Part shown: one piece after another, positions 52,700-61,666 of the stretch
Position numbering within the stretch: position 1 is the first letter of the stretch
Layout of the letters: each line of letters starts with the position of its first letter
NCBI GenBank assembly: GCA_029006155.1
Contig: JAQXGF010000025.1
Span: forward strand, 1-64,000
Length of the DNA: 64,000 nt
Direction of reading: 5' to 3'
From: Lachnospiraceae bacterium
GTDB taxonomy: Bacteria; Bacillota; Clostridia; Lachnospirales; Lachnospiraceae
The notes under the pieces: model-generated
Databases searched by the model: none
What the model was told of the DNA's origin: nothing
Seen by the model: the letters and a program-made list of their open reading frames with translations, nothing else
Position numbers and translations under genes: made by a program

Positions 52700-53764
52700 A
52701 TGAAAAAGAAAATGTGGAAACAACTGACCGCAGCCGCAGCTGCAGCTGCCATGCTCGGTACGGCATGCGCCGGGACTGCCTTTGCAGAAGAGAACAATGG
52801 AATGGTGCGCAGCTACCTGACCGGTAAGCTCGTTCCGGAGTCGATTGGACGTACGAAGGCGATTTCCGTTATGCTCAACAATATTCAGGATGCCCTTCCG
52901 CAGTCCGGTATCGCGAATGCGGAAGTTGTTTATGAAGCTCCGGTCGAGGGCAGCATTACCCGTCTGATGGGGATTTTCGAGGATTACCAGGATGTCGAGC
53001 GGATCGGCTCGGTGCGCAGCTGCCGGAATTATTACGTCTATTTTGCAAGAGAATTTAATACATACTACCTGCATTTCGGACAGGCGGTCTATGCGCTGGA
53101 TCTTCTGAATCTGGATTCGACCTTGAATTTAAGCGGCCTGGATTCCATTGGAGAGACCGTCTACTACCGTTCCGATGATTTCCCGGCGCCACACAACGTA
53201 TTTACCGATTATACTCGGATCTGGAAGGGCATTGAGGAGATGGGCTATCCGACGGAATATTCGGATGAGTATCAGTCGACGAACGGCCATTACCAGTTTG
53301 CAGCCGACGGGGAGCGGGTGACGCTCGGCAATGGAGTGGATGCGATCACGGTCGCTCCGGGTTATGAGTACAACCATGCTTATTTTGTTTATGATGCGGA
53401 GACCGGAAAGTATACACGTTATCAGTATGGTGATGTTCAGACCGATTATCTGACCGGAAATGCGCTGACCTATGACAATATCATTTTCCAGTACTGCCCG
53501 TGGGAGAAATTTGACGAGAACGGCTATCTGAACATCGACGTGCTCTCCGGTGGAAACGGTAAATATATCACAAACGGAAAGGCAATCGACGTGACATGGC
53601 GCAAAGATGCGATCAATACAGAAGATGCCTTTGCAAATGAGAATTTTGGCGTTACCCATTATTATGATGCCGACGGAAACGAGATTACGCTGAATCAGGG
53701 CAAGACCTGGGTATGCATCGTGCTTGACTCTTACAGCGATAACGTATCCATTCAGGCGGATTGA
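52700..53764 (+). CDS. Secreted DUF3048 (YerB-like) protein
   Basis: A 354-residue exported protein. The signal peptide spans about 1-29 (MKKKMWKQLTAAAAAAAMLG, then an AFA-type cleavage site); no clear lipobox cysteine at the usual spacing, although TACAG could serve as a weak one. The two DUF3048 parts follow (VMLNNIQDALPQSGIANAEVVYEAPVEG; DVTWRKDAINTEDAF; NQGKTWVCIV). YerB-type proteins are putative lipoproteins of unknown role. CAGGAG lies about 10 bases before ATG 52700. Confidence 0.86.
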   Translation: MKKKMWKQLTAAAAAAAMLGTACAGTAFAEENNGMVRSYLTGKLVPESIGRTKAISVMLNNIQDALPQSGIANAEVVYEAPVEGSITRLMGIFEDYQDVERIGSVRSCRNYYVYFAREFNTYYLHFGQAVYALDLLNLDSTLNLSGLDSIGETVYYRSDDFPAPHNVFTDYTRIWKGIEEMGYPTEYSDEYQSTNGHYQFAADGERVTLGNGVDAITVAPGYEYNHAYFVYDAETGKYTRYQYGDVQTDYLTGNALTYDNIIFQYCPWEKFDENGYLNIDVLSGGNGKYITNGKAIDVTWRKDAINTEDAFANENFGVTHYYDADGNEITLNQGKTWVCIVLDSYSDNVSIQAD

Positions 53765-53776
53765 TGAGGTTCCAGT

Positions 53777-55450
53777 GTGAAAGAGAAAGAAAAAAAGTCG
53801 AACAGTAAAAATTATCTGGTACAGGGGTCTATTCTGGCGGTAGCATCAATCATCGCGAAGATTATTGGCATGATCTACCGTTTCCCCCTTACCAATACAC
53901 TCGGAAATGAGGGAAACAGCTATTATTCTACGGCGAACGAGGTGTACAACATCGTCCTGATGATTTCTTCGTTCAGCCTGCCGCTGGCGGTTTCCAAGCT
54001 CGTTTCCGAGCGGATTCATAAGGGAGAATATAAAAATGCGCACAGAGTCTTTCTGTGCGCGATGCGTTTTGCACTGATCGCGGGCGGTGCGCTCGCGCTC
54101 CTGACCTATGTGTTTGCGGGTGTTATTACAAAATATGTGCTGTCGATTGAGCTGGCGGTCTATGCGCTGCGTGTGCTTGCACCGGCTATTTTTGTGTTTG
54201 CGATCGTCGGTGTGTTCCGTGGCTTTTTTCAGGGTTATTCGAACATGACGCCGACTGCGGTATCACAGGTCATCGAGCAGATCGTAAATGCGATCTTTAC
54301 CGTGGTCTGCGCGAATATTATGTACAGCTACGGTGTCTCTCTGGCGCAGGAAAATGGAAATGAACTGTTAGGGCCCGCCTGGGGAGCAGCGGGCGGCACG
54401 TTTGGTACGGTCGTATCTGTCACGGTCGCGATGCTGTTTATGATGTTCGTTTATACGACACAGAAGTCGACGTTAAAGCGGCAGATGCGCAGGGATACGA
54501 CGACGCATCTGGAGTCTGAGCGTGCAATTTACCGGACGATGATTCTGACGATCATCCCGATTGTTCTGAGTACGCTGATCTACAATATCAGCAATGTCGC
54601 TGATCAGGGTGTGTTCAATAAGGTACTGCTGAACCAGGGATATACGGAGAAGCAGTATACATCGATCTGGGGTATATACTCCGGGCAGTTCCGTGTACTG
54701 ATGAATGTGCCGCTTTCCCTTGCATCCTGTCTGGCCCCGTCGGTGGTACCGAGTCTGACTGCGGCGATGGCGAGAGGCGACCGCAGCGATGCACGTCGGA
54801 AGATCCGTACCTCTGTGCGGTTTACGATGATTATTACGATTCCGTGTGCAGTAGGGATGGCAGCACTTGCAAAGCCGATCCTGACGATGCTCTATCCGAG
54901 TCTCGAGACCGGACGTCCGCTGGCAGTCGGCATCATGCAGACCGGCGCACTTCTGATCATTCTCTATGCATTTTCGACACTGACGACCGGCATTCTACAG
55001 GGACTTGGAAAGCTGCAGACCCCACTGGTCAATAATGCAGTGGCACTTGTGATTCATTTTATTCTGCTGTATGTCATGCTGACGGTTGGCAACCTGAATA
55101 TCTATGCGGTCGTATGGTCGAATATCTGCTTTGCACTGATTGTGAGTATTTTAAACGCGATCGCGATCGCCCGCTTCCTGCATTATCGCCAGGAGTGGAA
55201 ACGGACGTTTTTTGTACCGGTTATCGTCTCCATTATCATGGGGGCAGCGGCTTATCTCGTTTATCAGCTGTTCCATCTGGTATTTGGCAATACGATTTCC
55301 GTGCTGTTTGCGATTCTGGCCGGTGTGGCGACTTACGGCGTCGGACTGATTTCCTTTAAGGGGATTACCGTGGAGGAGATTGCAGCGCTGCCGAAGGGGC
55401 ATCTGATCGTACGTCTGCTGAGGAAGATCGGGCTGGTACGTGGACAGTAA
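53777..55450 (+). CDS. SpoVB/MurJ-family lipid flippase
   Basis: A 557-residue polytopic protein with about 14 transmembrane helices, MATE/MVF-like, starting after a charged tail with LVQGSILAVASIIAKIIGMIYRFPL, the classic first helix of SpoVB/YtgP-type polysaccharide-biosynthesis exporters. Possible roles are lipid II flipping or spore-cortex synthesis. The GTG start at 53777 follows the DUF3048 stop by 12 bases; a GTG two bases earlier is out of frame. Likely co-transcribed with proB downstream (22-base gap). Confidence 0.86.
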   Translation: MKEKEKKSNSKNYLVQGSILAVASIIAKIIGMIYRFPLTNTLGNEGNSYYSTANEVYNIVLMISSFSLPLAVSKLVSERIHKGEYKNAHRVFLCAMRFALIAGGALALLTYVFAGVITKYVLSIELAVYALRVLAPAIFVFAIVGVFRGFFQGYSNMTPTAVSQVIEQIVNAIFTVVCANIMYSYGVSLAQENGNELLGPAWGAAGGTFGTVVSVTVAMLFMMFVYTTQKSTLKRQMRRDTTTHLESERAIYRTMILTIIPIVLSTLIYNISNVADQGVFNKVLLNQGYTEKQYTSIWGIYSGQFRVLMNVPLSLASCLAPSVVPSLTAAMARGDRSDARRKIRTSVRFTMIITIPCAVGMAALAKPILTMLYPSLETGRPLAVGIMQTGALLIILYAFSTLTTGILQGLGKLQTPLVNNAVALVIHFILLYVMLTVGNLNIYAVVWSNICFALIVSILNAIAIARFLHYRQEWKRTFFVPVIVSIIMGAAAYLVYQLFHLVFGNTISVLFAILAGVATYGVGLISFKGITVEEIAALPKGHLIVRLLRKIGLVRGQ

Positions 55451-55471
55451 GCGAAGATAAGGACAGAAGAT

Positions 55472-56314
55472 ATGAATTACAGAGAAAAACTGAAAGAGAA
55501 AAAGCGAATAGTAGTGAAGATCGGCAGTTCCTCGATCACACACCCGGAGACGGGCGCACTGAATCTGACGAAGCTCGAGGTACTCGTGCGGGAGCTCTGC
55601 GACCTGAAAAATCGCGGGAAAGAGGTCATCCTCGTCTCCTCCGGAGCGATCGCGGTCGGACGACAGGCGATCGGTGTCCATCACCGTCCGAAAAATGTCT
55701 CGGAAAAGCAGGCATGTGCAGCGATCGGACAGGCACAGCTGATGATGACGTATCAGAAGCTGTTCAGCGAATATGGACACCGGGCCGCACAGATTCTGAT
55801 GACGAAGAATACGATGATCGATAATCTGAGCCGGAGAAATGCATCGAACACGTTTGATGAACTGATTAAGCTCGGCGCGATTCCGGTCGTAAATGAAAAC
55901 GACACGGTATCGACTTACGAGATTCAGTTCGGAGATAATGATACGCTTTCTGCGATCGTTGCGGCACTGACGCATGCGGATCTGCTGCTGTTGCTTTCTG
56001 ACATTGACGGGCTGTATACGGATGACCCGAGAAAGAATCCGGAAGCACGGTTTATCGATCTGGTCGATACCGTAGATGAACATTATATGAAGATGGGAAA
56101 AGGCAGCGGCAGCGATGTCGGGACCGGGGGCATGGCGACGAAGCTCTCAGCAGCAAAGATAGCGAATGCGGCAGGTGCGGATATGATTATCGCGAACGGG
56201 GATGACTTCCACGTCATCCACCGGCTGCTGGACGGCCGGAATATCGGCACGTTGTTTGTCGGGCATCTGGATGAGAATTTTGATCTGGTTGATGTGCTGG
56301 AGGAAGATCGTTGA
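55472..56314 (+). CDS. proB: Glutamate 5-kinase
   Basis: First step of proline synthesis: phosphorylates glutamate. The 280 residues contain the amino-acid-kinase motifs KIGSSSIT, VSSGAIAVGR, NENDTVSTYEIQFGDND and GGMATKLSAAKIA. The PUA domain of enterobacterial ProB is missing, as in many clostridia. The partner proA is not directly adjacent but fused to a folate enzyme 500 bases downstream, beyond a repeat element and a DUF896 gene. Confidence 0.94.
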   Translation: MNYREKLKEKKRIVVKIGSSSITHPETGALNLTKLEVLVRELCDLKNRGKEVILVSSGAIAVGRQAIGVHHRPKNVSEKQACAAIGQAQLMMTYQKLFSEYGHRAAQILMTKNTMIDNLSRRNASNTFDELIKLGAIPVVNENDTVSTYEIQFGDNDTLSAIVAALTHADLLLLLSDIDGLYTDDPRKNPEARFIDLVDTVDEHYMKMGKGSGSDVGTGGMATKLSAAKIANAAGADMIIANGDDFHVIHRLLDGRNIGTLFVGHLDENFDLVDVLEEDR

Positions 56315-56332
56315 AGATATCTGTCTGGCCAA

Positions 56333-56459
56333 TCAAATACCCCGCTGCAAGCAACGGGGTATTTGACCCTCGCGGCAGTCGCCAAATATGCCCTGTCAGC
56401 AAAGCTGCAGGGATGCCATGCAAGCATGGCTACTTGGCTCGTTGCTCGCGGGAATAAAA
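56333..56459 (+). repeat. Full copy of structured repeat family 2 between proB and the DUF896 gene
   Basis: Hairpin 1: TCAAATACCCCG (56333-56344) with CGGGGTATTTGA (56355-56366), a perfect 12-bp stem. Hairpin 2: CCCTG-CAGC/GCTG-CAGGG. Hairpin 3: GCCATGC/GCATGGC with a 2-base loop. A GCCAA/TTGGC pair closes the last two. The end is GTTGCTCGCGGGAATAAAA. No T-run follows hairpin 1, so it is not a plain terminator. It has no coding capacity. Confidence 0.75.
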
Positions 56460-56603
56460 GATTACATCGTAAATTGGAATTCTGTCGGTCAAAGCGGATA
56501 TGGCAGATAGGGTAAGTGCTTGAATTGCTGTATGCGAGGATAAAGAAGTAAAGTAAATTAGATTGTATAGTATGAATGGAAATAAATGAAGGAGGAGAAA
56601 CCG

Positions 56604-56834
56604 ATGGATAATATAAAACTCGCAAGAATCAATGAGCTTGCGCGCAAGTCAAAGGCGGAGGGCCTGACCTCAGAAGAGCGGCAGGAGCAGGCGCTTCTGC
56701 GCAGTGAATATTTGGAGGCAGTTCGGCGGAACCTGAAAGGACAGCTGGACAATATTGATATCGTAAATAAGGATGGCAGCATAGAGAATCTCGGAAAGAA
56801 GTATGAGGAACGCTATGGAAAAAAAGGAAATTAG
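56604..56834 (+). CDS. DUF896 (YnzC-like) small protein
   Basis: A 76-residue mostly helical protein: [20 protein letters not shown] then [17 protein letters not shown], the DUF896 signature also seen in Bacillus YnzC, whose role is not settled. Start ATG 56604 with a long AAGGAGGAG. Its end overlaps the following fusion gene by 20 bases. Confidence 0.9.
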   Translation: MDNIKLARINELARKSKAEGLTSEERQEQALLRSEYLEAVRRNLKGQLDNIDIVNKDGSIENLGKKYEERYGKKGN

Positions 56835-58623
56835 AAAGCTGGTTTTTGCAAGACGAAAAGAGCAGACGGAAGAGGAGCTGCAGGAAAAAAGCCGGAAGAT
56901 CTGTGAGCGGATCATCCGGATGGAGGCATTTCAGAAGGCAGACTGTATCTATACCTATATGGACTATAATGGCGAAGTATGTATGCGTCCGCTGATCGAA
57001 GAGGCATGGCGATGCGGGAAAAAGGTCGCGGCTCCGAAGGTAGACGGAGAGGAGATGGACTATTATTATATTTCCTCCTATGCGGATGTGCATCCGGGAT
57101 ATTTTCACATTCCGGAGCCGGACGCTGTAAATCCGGCACAGGAAGAGGATGCACTTCTGATCGTTCCGGGGGTCGGTTTTGATGCAAAACGGCATCGCTG
57201 CGGCTATGGGAAAGGCTTTTATGACCGTTATCTGAGCAAACATACCGCGCACACGACGGTGGCGGCGGCTTTTGCGTTTCAGATCATGGAAGAAGTCCCA
57301 GCAGACGTGCACGACATCTGCCCGCAGTATCTTGTGACGGAGGAGCAGTTCTACGCGGATGCGGATCTGCTGCTTACTGAGATCGGAATGCATGCGCGGG
57401 AGGCAGAGCGTGCCTTACGAGGACTTGCGACGGCGAAAAAGAATGAGGCGCTTTTAAAGGCAGCCGCTTATCTGGAAGAATACCGCAGCGAGATTCTGGA
57501 GGCAAATGCGCAGGACATTCGGAAAGCGCGGGAAAACCATATGGCGGAAGGGCTTGTCGACCGTCTGATGCTCAATGAGAACCGGATCAGTGGGATGGCA
57601 GAAGGCTTACGCCAGATTGCCGGACTGGATGATCCGATCGGAGAAGTCGAGGAGATGAAGAAGCGTCCAAATGGACTTTTAATCGGACAGAAACGGGTAC
57701 CACTCGGCGTCATCGGTATCATTTACGAATCGCGCCCGAATGTGACAGCAGATGCGTTCGGTCTCTGCTTTAAGACCGGAAATGCCGTGATCTTAAAAGG
57801 GGGCAGCGACGCAATTCATTCAAATATTGCGATTGTGACGGTGCTGAAAAAAGCGCTGGCAGCAGTGGGCGTGACGGAGGATGCCCTTCAGTTGATTGAG
57901 GTGACAGACCATGAGACGACCGCACGCTTTATGCGGCTGCGGGAATATGTCGATGTGCTCATCCCGCGCGGAAGTGCACGGCTGATCCGGGCCGTTGTGG
58001 AAAACAGCACGATTCCGGTCATCGAGACGGGTACGGGCAACTGTCATATCTATGTGGATGAGAGTGCCGATCTCGAGATGGCAGTCAATATCATCAATAA
58101 TGCCAAGACACAGCGGATCGGCGTCTGCAACGCCTGCGAATCCATCGTTGTTCATGAGAAGGTGGAGAAAGCATTACTGGCGTTGTTGAAGAGAAAACTG
58201 GACGAGCATCAGGTCGAACTCCGCTGTGACGATCAGGCATTGTCTGCACTTGGTGGCCCATCGGAGAACGTTGTGGCGGCGACGGAACAGGATTGGGGGA
58301 CGGAGTATCTGGATTACATCCTTTCAATTCGTACAGTCGCTTCTCTGGATGAAGCGATCGCCCATATCAATCGCTATAATACTGGTCATTCAGAAGCGAT
58401 TATTACGGAAAATTATACAAATGCAATGCGTTTTCTGGATGAGATCGACGCGGCGGCCGTGTATGTCAATGCATCGACACGGTTTACCGACGGCTTTGAA
58501 TTTGGATTTGGCGCGGAGATCGGCATCAGCACACAGAAGCTGCATGCGCGCGGACCGATGGGACTGAAGGCCCTTACGACCGTAAAATATATTATATTCG
58601 GAAACGGACAGGTACGGCCGTAG
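56815..58623 (+). CDS. proA: Fusion of 5-formyltetrahydrofolate cyclo-ligase and glutamate-5-semialdehyde dehydrogenase (ProA)
   Basis: One uninterrupted frame of 602 residues with two enzymes. Residues 1 to about 188: 5-formyl-THF cyclo-ligase, with the [17 protein letters not shown] start and the ATP-binding [19 protein letters not shown] (118-136). Residues about 192-602: ProA, which reduces gamma-glutamyl phosphate, with the nucleophile Cys438 in IGVCNACE, the [14 protein letters not shown] segment and the C-terminal [24 protein letters not shown] stretch is the hinge; ATG 57388 could be an internal start for ProA alone, but no good ribosome binding site precedes it. ProB lies upstream. 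Confidence 0.88.
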   Translation: MEKKEIRKLVFARRKEQTEEELQEKSRKICERIIRMEAFQKADCIYTYMDYNGEVCMRPLIEEAWRCGKKVAAPKVDGEEMDYYYISSYADVHPGYFHIPEPDAVNPAQEEDALLIVPGVGFDAKRHRCGYGKGFYDRYLSKHTAHTTVAAAFAFQIMEEVPADVHDICPQYLVTEEQFYADADLLLTEIGMHAREAERALRGLATAKKNEALLKAAAYLEEYRSEILEANAQDIRKARENHMAEGLVDRLMLNENRISGMAEGLRQIAGLDDPIGEVEEMKKRPNGLLIGQKRVPLGVIGIIYESRPNVTADAFGLCFKTGNAVILKGGSDAIHSNIAIVTVLKKALAAVGVTEDALQLIEVTDHETTARFMRLREYVDVLIPRGSARLIRAVVENSTIPVIETGTGNCHIYVDESADLEMAVNIINNAKTQRIGVCNACESIVVHEKVEKALLALLKRKLDEHQVELRCDDQALSALGGPSENVVAATEQDWGTEYLDYILSIRTVASLDEAIAHINRYNTGHSEAIITENYTNAMRFLDEIDAAAVYVNASTRFTDGFEFGFGAEIGISTQKLHARGPMGLKALTTVKYIIFGNGQVRP

Positions 58624-58653
58624 ACCGACAGAACTTGAGGAGAACAGAGATTT

Positions 58654-60105
58654 ATGACAAATGAAATCAATTTTGACGCCATCGACTTATCAAATGCAGC
58701 GCCTGCAAAGGAGCCGGAGCGGCAATATTACTTTATGAAAAAAGCGCGGGAGATTCTGACGGCGAAGGAAGCGGAGCTTGGACGGAAGCTGCAGGCATGT
58801 ATCAAGACATTTGGCTGTCAGATGAATGCGCGTGACTCGGAGAAGCTGCGCGGTATTCTGGAACTGATCGGCTATGAGCTGACCGAACAGGAGGAAGCGG
58901 ACTTCGTGCTGTACAATACTTGTACGGTGCGGGAAAATGCAAATCTGAAGGTATATGGGCGGCTTGGCTATCTGAACGGCATCAAGAAAAAGAATCCGCA
59001 TATGATCATCGGACTGTGTGGCTGTATGATGCAGGAGCCGGATGTCATTGAGAAGATTCGTAAGAGTTATCGCTTTGTGGATCTGGTATTTGGCACGCAC
59101 AATATTTATAAATTTGCCGAGCTGCTCGTCACGGCCTTTGAATCGGACCGCACCGTTTTTGACATCTGGAAAGATACAGATAAGATCGTCGAGGATCTTC
59201 CGGCAGAGCGGACATACTCGTTTAAGTCCGGTGTCAATATCATGTTTGGCTGCAACAATTTCTGCAGCTATTGCATCGTTCCGTATGTACGTGGACGGGA
59301 ACGCAGCCGGAAACCGGAAGATATCATCCGGGAGATCAAGATGCTCGTGGCAGACGGCGTAAAGGAAGTCATGCTGTTGGGACAAAATGTCAATTCCTAC
59401 GGAAAAAATTTGGAAGAGCCGATGAGCTTTGCAGAGCTTTTGCAGGAGGTTGAGAAGATCGAGGGTCTGGAGCGCATCCGTTTTATGACTTCGCATCCGA
59501 AGGATCTGTCTGAGGATCTGATTCAGGTGATGAAGCACTCGAAAAAGATTTGCCGTCATCTGCATTTGCCGCTGCAGTCCGGAAGCACGGAGATCCTGCG
59601 CCGCATGAACCGCCACTATACGAAGGAGCAGTATCTTGCTCTGGCAGAGCATCTGCGTGCGGAGATCCCGGATCTGGCGCTGACGACGGATATCATCGTC
59701 GGATTCCCGGGCGAGACAGAAGAGGACTTTTTGGAGACGTTGGATGTCGTGCGCAAGGTACGCTACGACAGTGCATTTACCTTCATCTACTCCAAGCGAA
59801 CCGGGACTCCGGCAGCTGCGATGGAGAATCAGGTGCCGGAAGACGTCGTGAAGGATCGTTTCAACCGCCTGCTCACGCTGGTGCAGGAGATTTCTAAAGA
59901 GCAGTCTTTGCGTGTGGAAAATCAGACACTTCCGGTACTGGTCGAGTCCGTAAATGAGCAGGATGCAAGCCTCGTCACCGGTCGTTTAAGCAACAACCTT
60001 CTCGTCCACTTCCCGGGCGATGCCTCACTCATTGGGCAGATCGTGTCCGTGCACCTGACAGAGTGCAAGGGATTCTATTACTATGGGGAGAGAGCGGAAG
60101 CATAG
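58654..60105 (+). CDS. miaB: tRNA 2-methylthio-N6-isopentenyladenosine synthase MiaB
   Basis: Radical-SAM methylthiotransferase acting on A37 of tRNAs that read U-starting codons; 483 residues. The N-terminal UPF0004 domain has candidate cluster ligands Cys55, Cys90 and Cys124. The radical-SAM motif is Cys200-x3-Cys204-x2-Cys207, and a C-terminal TRAM domain closes the protein. The first 45 residues are a non-conserved extension. Start ATG 58654 with TGAGGAGA about 12 bases upstream. Confidence 0.94.
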   Translation: MTNEINFDAIDLSNAAPAKEPERQYYFMKKAREILTAKEAELGRKLQACIKTFGCQMNARDSEKLRGILELIGYELTEQEEADFVLYNTCTVRENANLKVYGRLGYLNGIKKKNPHMIIGLCGCMMQEPDVIEKIRKSYRFVDLVFGTHNIYKFAELLVTAFESDRTVFDIWKDTDKIVEDLPAERTYSFKSGVNIMFGCNNFCSYCIVPYVRGRERSRKPEDIIREIKMLVADGVKEVMLLGQNVNSYGKNLEEPMSFAELLQEVEKIEGLERIRFMTSHPKDLSEDLIQVMKHSKKICRHLHLPLQSGSTEILRRMNRHYTKEQYLALAEHLRAEIPDLALTTDIIVGFPGETEEDFLETLDVVRKVRYDSAFTFIYSKRTGTPAAAMENQVPEDVVKDRFNRLLTLVQEISKEQSLRVENQTLPVLVESVNEQDASLVTGRLSNNLLVHFPGDASLIGQIVSVHLTECKGFYYYGERAEA

Positions 60106-60214
60106 AGAACGTTCAGGGTCTGAAACGTTGCATTGGCATAATCCGGGTGATTATGAGTATGATGAGGAAAGCTTTGAAAATTCGGATTATGAAATTGTAG
60201 AAGAAGACGATTAA
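60083..60214 (+). CDS. Possible 43-residue acidic protein overlapping miaB
   Basis: Open frame from ATG 60083 to TAA 60212-60214. A basic head (MGRERKHRERSG) is followed by a very acidic tail with YEYDEESFENSDYE and EEDD. It overlaps the miaB stop by 23 bases in another frame and ends before the terminator. The bipolar composition looks designed, but the ribosome binding site is weak. I do not recognise it. Confidence 0.4.
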   Translation: MGRERKHRERSGSETLHWHNPGDYEYDEESFENSDYEIVEEDD

Positions 60215-60246
60215 TTAAGAAGTACTATTTGTAAAAGGTTTAAAAA

Positions 60247-60310
60247 CAAAAATAGAAACGGGAGAAAGATCCAACTTATTTATGGATCCTTTCTTCCGTT
60301 TCTATTTTTT
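60247..60310 (+). terminator. Terminator after miaB
   Basis: AAAAATAGAAACGG..AGAAAGATCCA pairs with TGGATCCTTTCT..CCGTTTCTATTTTT, over about 25 bp, with terminal T-run. Symmetric A/T ends allow bidirectional use, so it may also end the minus-strand PfkB transcript. Confidence 0.88.
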
Positions 60311-60479
60311 ATTCTCACAAACAACAAACTGAGTGGCCCTTGCCATCTAACGGCTTTGCCAAGGGCTTGCATATCATTCTGCAATTCTACTGCGCAGCTT
60401 GATAATCAGGTATATTAACAACCATGCGTCTATGTTAGTAGCTCTGACAGTAGCATTCCCAATATTATGAAATATAGAA

Positions 60480-61415
60480 CTATGCTTCAATCCCCAACTC
60501 CGCCGGTAAAAACCGCGGGCATACATTCTCCGAAGACGTGATAACGGAAGCTGCGAGCCGTGTGCCGATCTCGACGGACTCCGCAAGTGTTTTGCCGTAG
60601 GTCAGGCCGCTGACAACACCTGCGCAGAAGGAGTCGCCTGCTCCGGTCGTGTCGCGGACATCGACCTTTTTGGCCGGGCAGAAGCCGCTGTGCCCATGCA
60701 TGTCAGCATAGACAGATCCATCTCCACCCATGGTAACGACCATAGACGGAATATTTGCGACCTGGAGCCGTTCACAGAGCGTCTGCTGCATTTCTTCCGG
60801 TGTCTTATCGCTGTAATCTGCGGAGAAAAACATGCCTGCCTCCTGCTGATTGCAGATAAAGCAGTCGAACTTCTGCAGAAAATCGCGGCGTTCCAGGGCG
60901 ATGCTCATATTGCTGACAACGCCGTAGAGCTTTTTGTCATATTTTTCGCAGAGCTGGATCACTTTTTTCACGATATCTTTATCCATATCGACTTCGATTA
61001 CGACGGAATCAGCTTCGGAGAAAATTTCATCCCCTTTTTCATCGAGCAGCGTCAGAAGTGCATCCAGATTCGGACGCTGGGAAATCGAGCCTGCGACATC
61101 GCCGTTCTGATCAAAGACTGCGAGCCAGGTACCCATTCCGTTCGGAATCCGCTGCATATAGCTGACATTTACTTTGTGCCGTTCCAGCTTGCGCAGGACA
61201 TCCTCACCCAGTGCGGATTCATCCACGATACCAAGGTAGGTCGGGCGCAGCTCAATGTTCGCGATGTCCTCGACGACATTTCGGCTGACGCCGCCATGTA
61301 CATATTTTACCTTTCCGGCATTTCTTCCATCCGGAATGTACGCTCCCTCCGGAAATCCTTTGATATCTACAAATACCGCACCTAGTACGATGATGCCGTT
61401 CTTTTGTATTGCCAT
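60480..61415 (-). CDS. PfkB family carbohydrate or nucleoside kinase
   Basis: Ribokinase-fold sugar kinase of 311 residues. It has the N-terminal GAVFVDIKGF region with a glycine pair (GGVSRNV), and the C-terminal PfkB signature DTTGAGDSFCAG with the catalytic Asp. The substrate is not clear; pseudouridine, ribose or a rhamnose-pathway sugar are possible, the last only by the neighbouring rhamnosidase. Start ATG 61415 with AGAGGGA. Its leader carries a perfect 16-bp palindrome. Confidence 0.88.
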   Translation of the reverse strand: MAIQKNGIIVLGAVFVDIKGFPEGAYIPDGRNAGKVKYVHGGVSRNVVEDIANIELRPTYLGIVDESALGEDVLRKLERHKVNVSYMQRIPNGMGTWLAVFDQNGDVAGSISQRPNLDALLTLLDEKGDEIFSEADSVVIEVDMDKDIVKKVIQLCEKYDKKLYGVVSNMSIALERRDFLQKFDCFICNQQEAGMFFSADYSDKTPEEMQQTLCERLQVANIPSMVVTMGGDGSVYADMHGHSGFCPAKKVDVRDTTGAGDSFCAGVVSGLTYGKTLAESVEIGTRLAASVITSSENVCPRFLPAELGIEA

Positions 61416-61440
61416 TTATTATCCCTCTTTCAACTCATAT

Positions 61441-61456
61441 TTTTGATTAATCAAAA
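61441..61456. promoter_or_regulatory. Perfect 16-bp palindrome, putative operator of the PfkB gene
   Basis: TTTTGATTAATCAAAA, fully self-complementary, located between the transcription start and the start codon of the kinase gene, so a bound repressor would block elongation or initiation. No regulator gene is present in the window. Confidence 0.6.
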
Positions 61457-61510
61457 CCATACCTCTTTTGTGGCATTCTTAAGTTTGCTTTGCTAATCAG
61501 AAGAAACTTC

Positions 61511-61540
61511 ATTATAGCATGCTCAATTATGAAATGTAAA
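61511..61540 (-). promoter_or_regulatory. Promoter of the PfkB gene
   Basis: Minus strand TTTACA (61540-61535), 18-bp spacer, exact TATAAT (61516-61511). Confidence 0.7.
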
Positions 61541-61666
61541 GCTGTAAAACGTGGGCTTCATCTACCAGATAGCACCGATTATATTTTCTGCGGCTTTGCC
61601 AATGGAGTTCTGTTGTATAGCCTGTTGGCAGCATTTCGAGTATTTTGTTTTCTACCGTACGATATG

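Noticed and set aside
60350-60372. Hairpin GCCCTTG/CAAGGGC as a terminator for the PfkB gene
   Set aside because: No T-run follows on the minus strand; the stronger symmetric hairpin at 60247-60310 is the better candidate.
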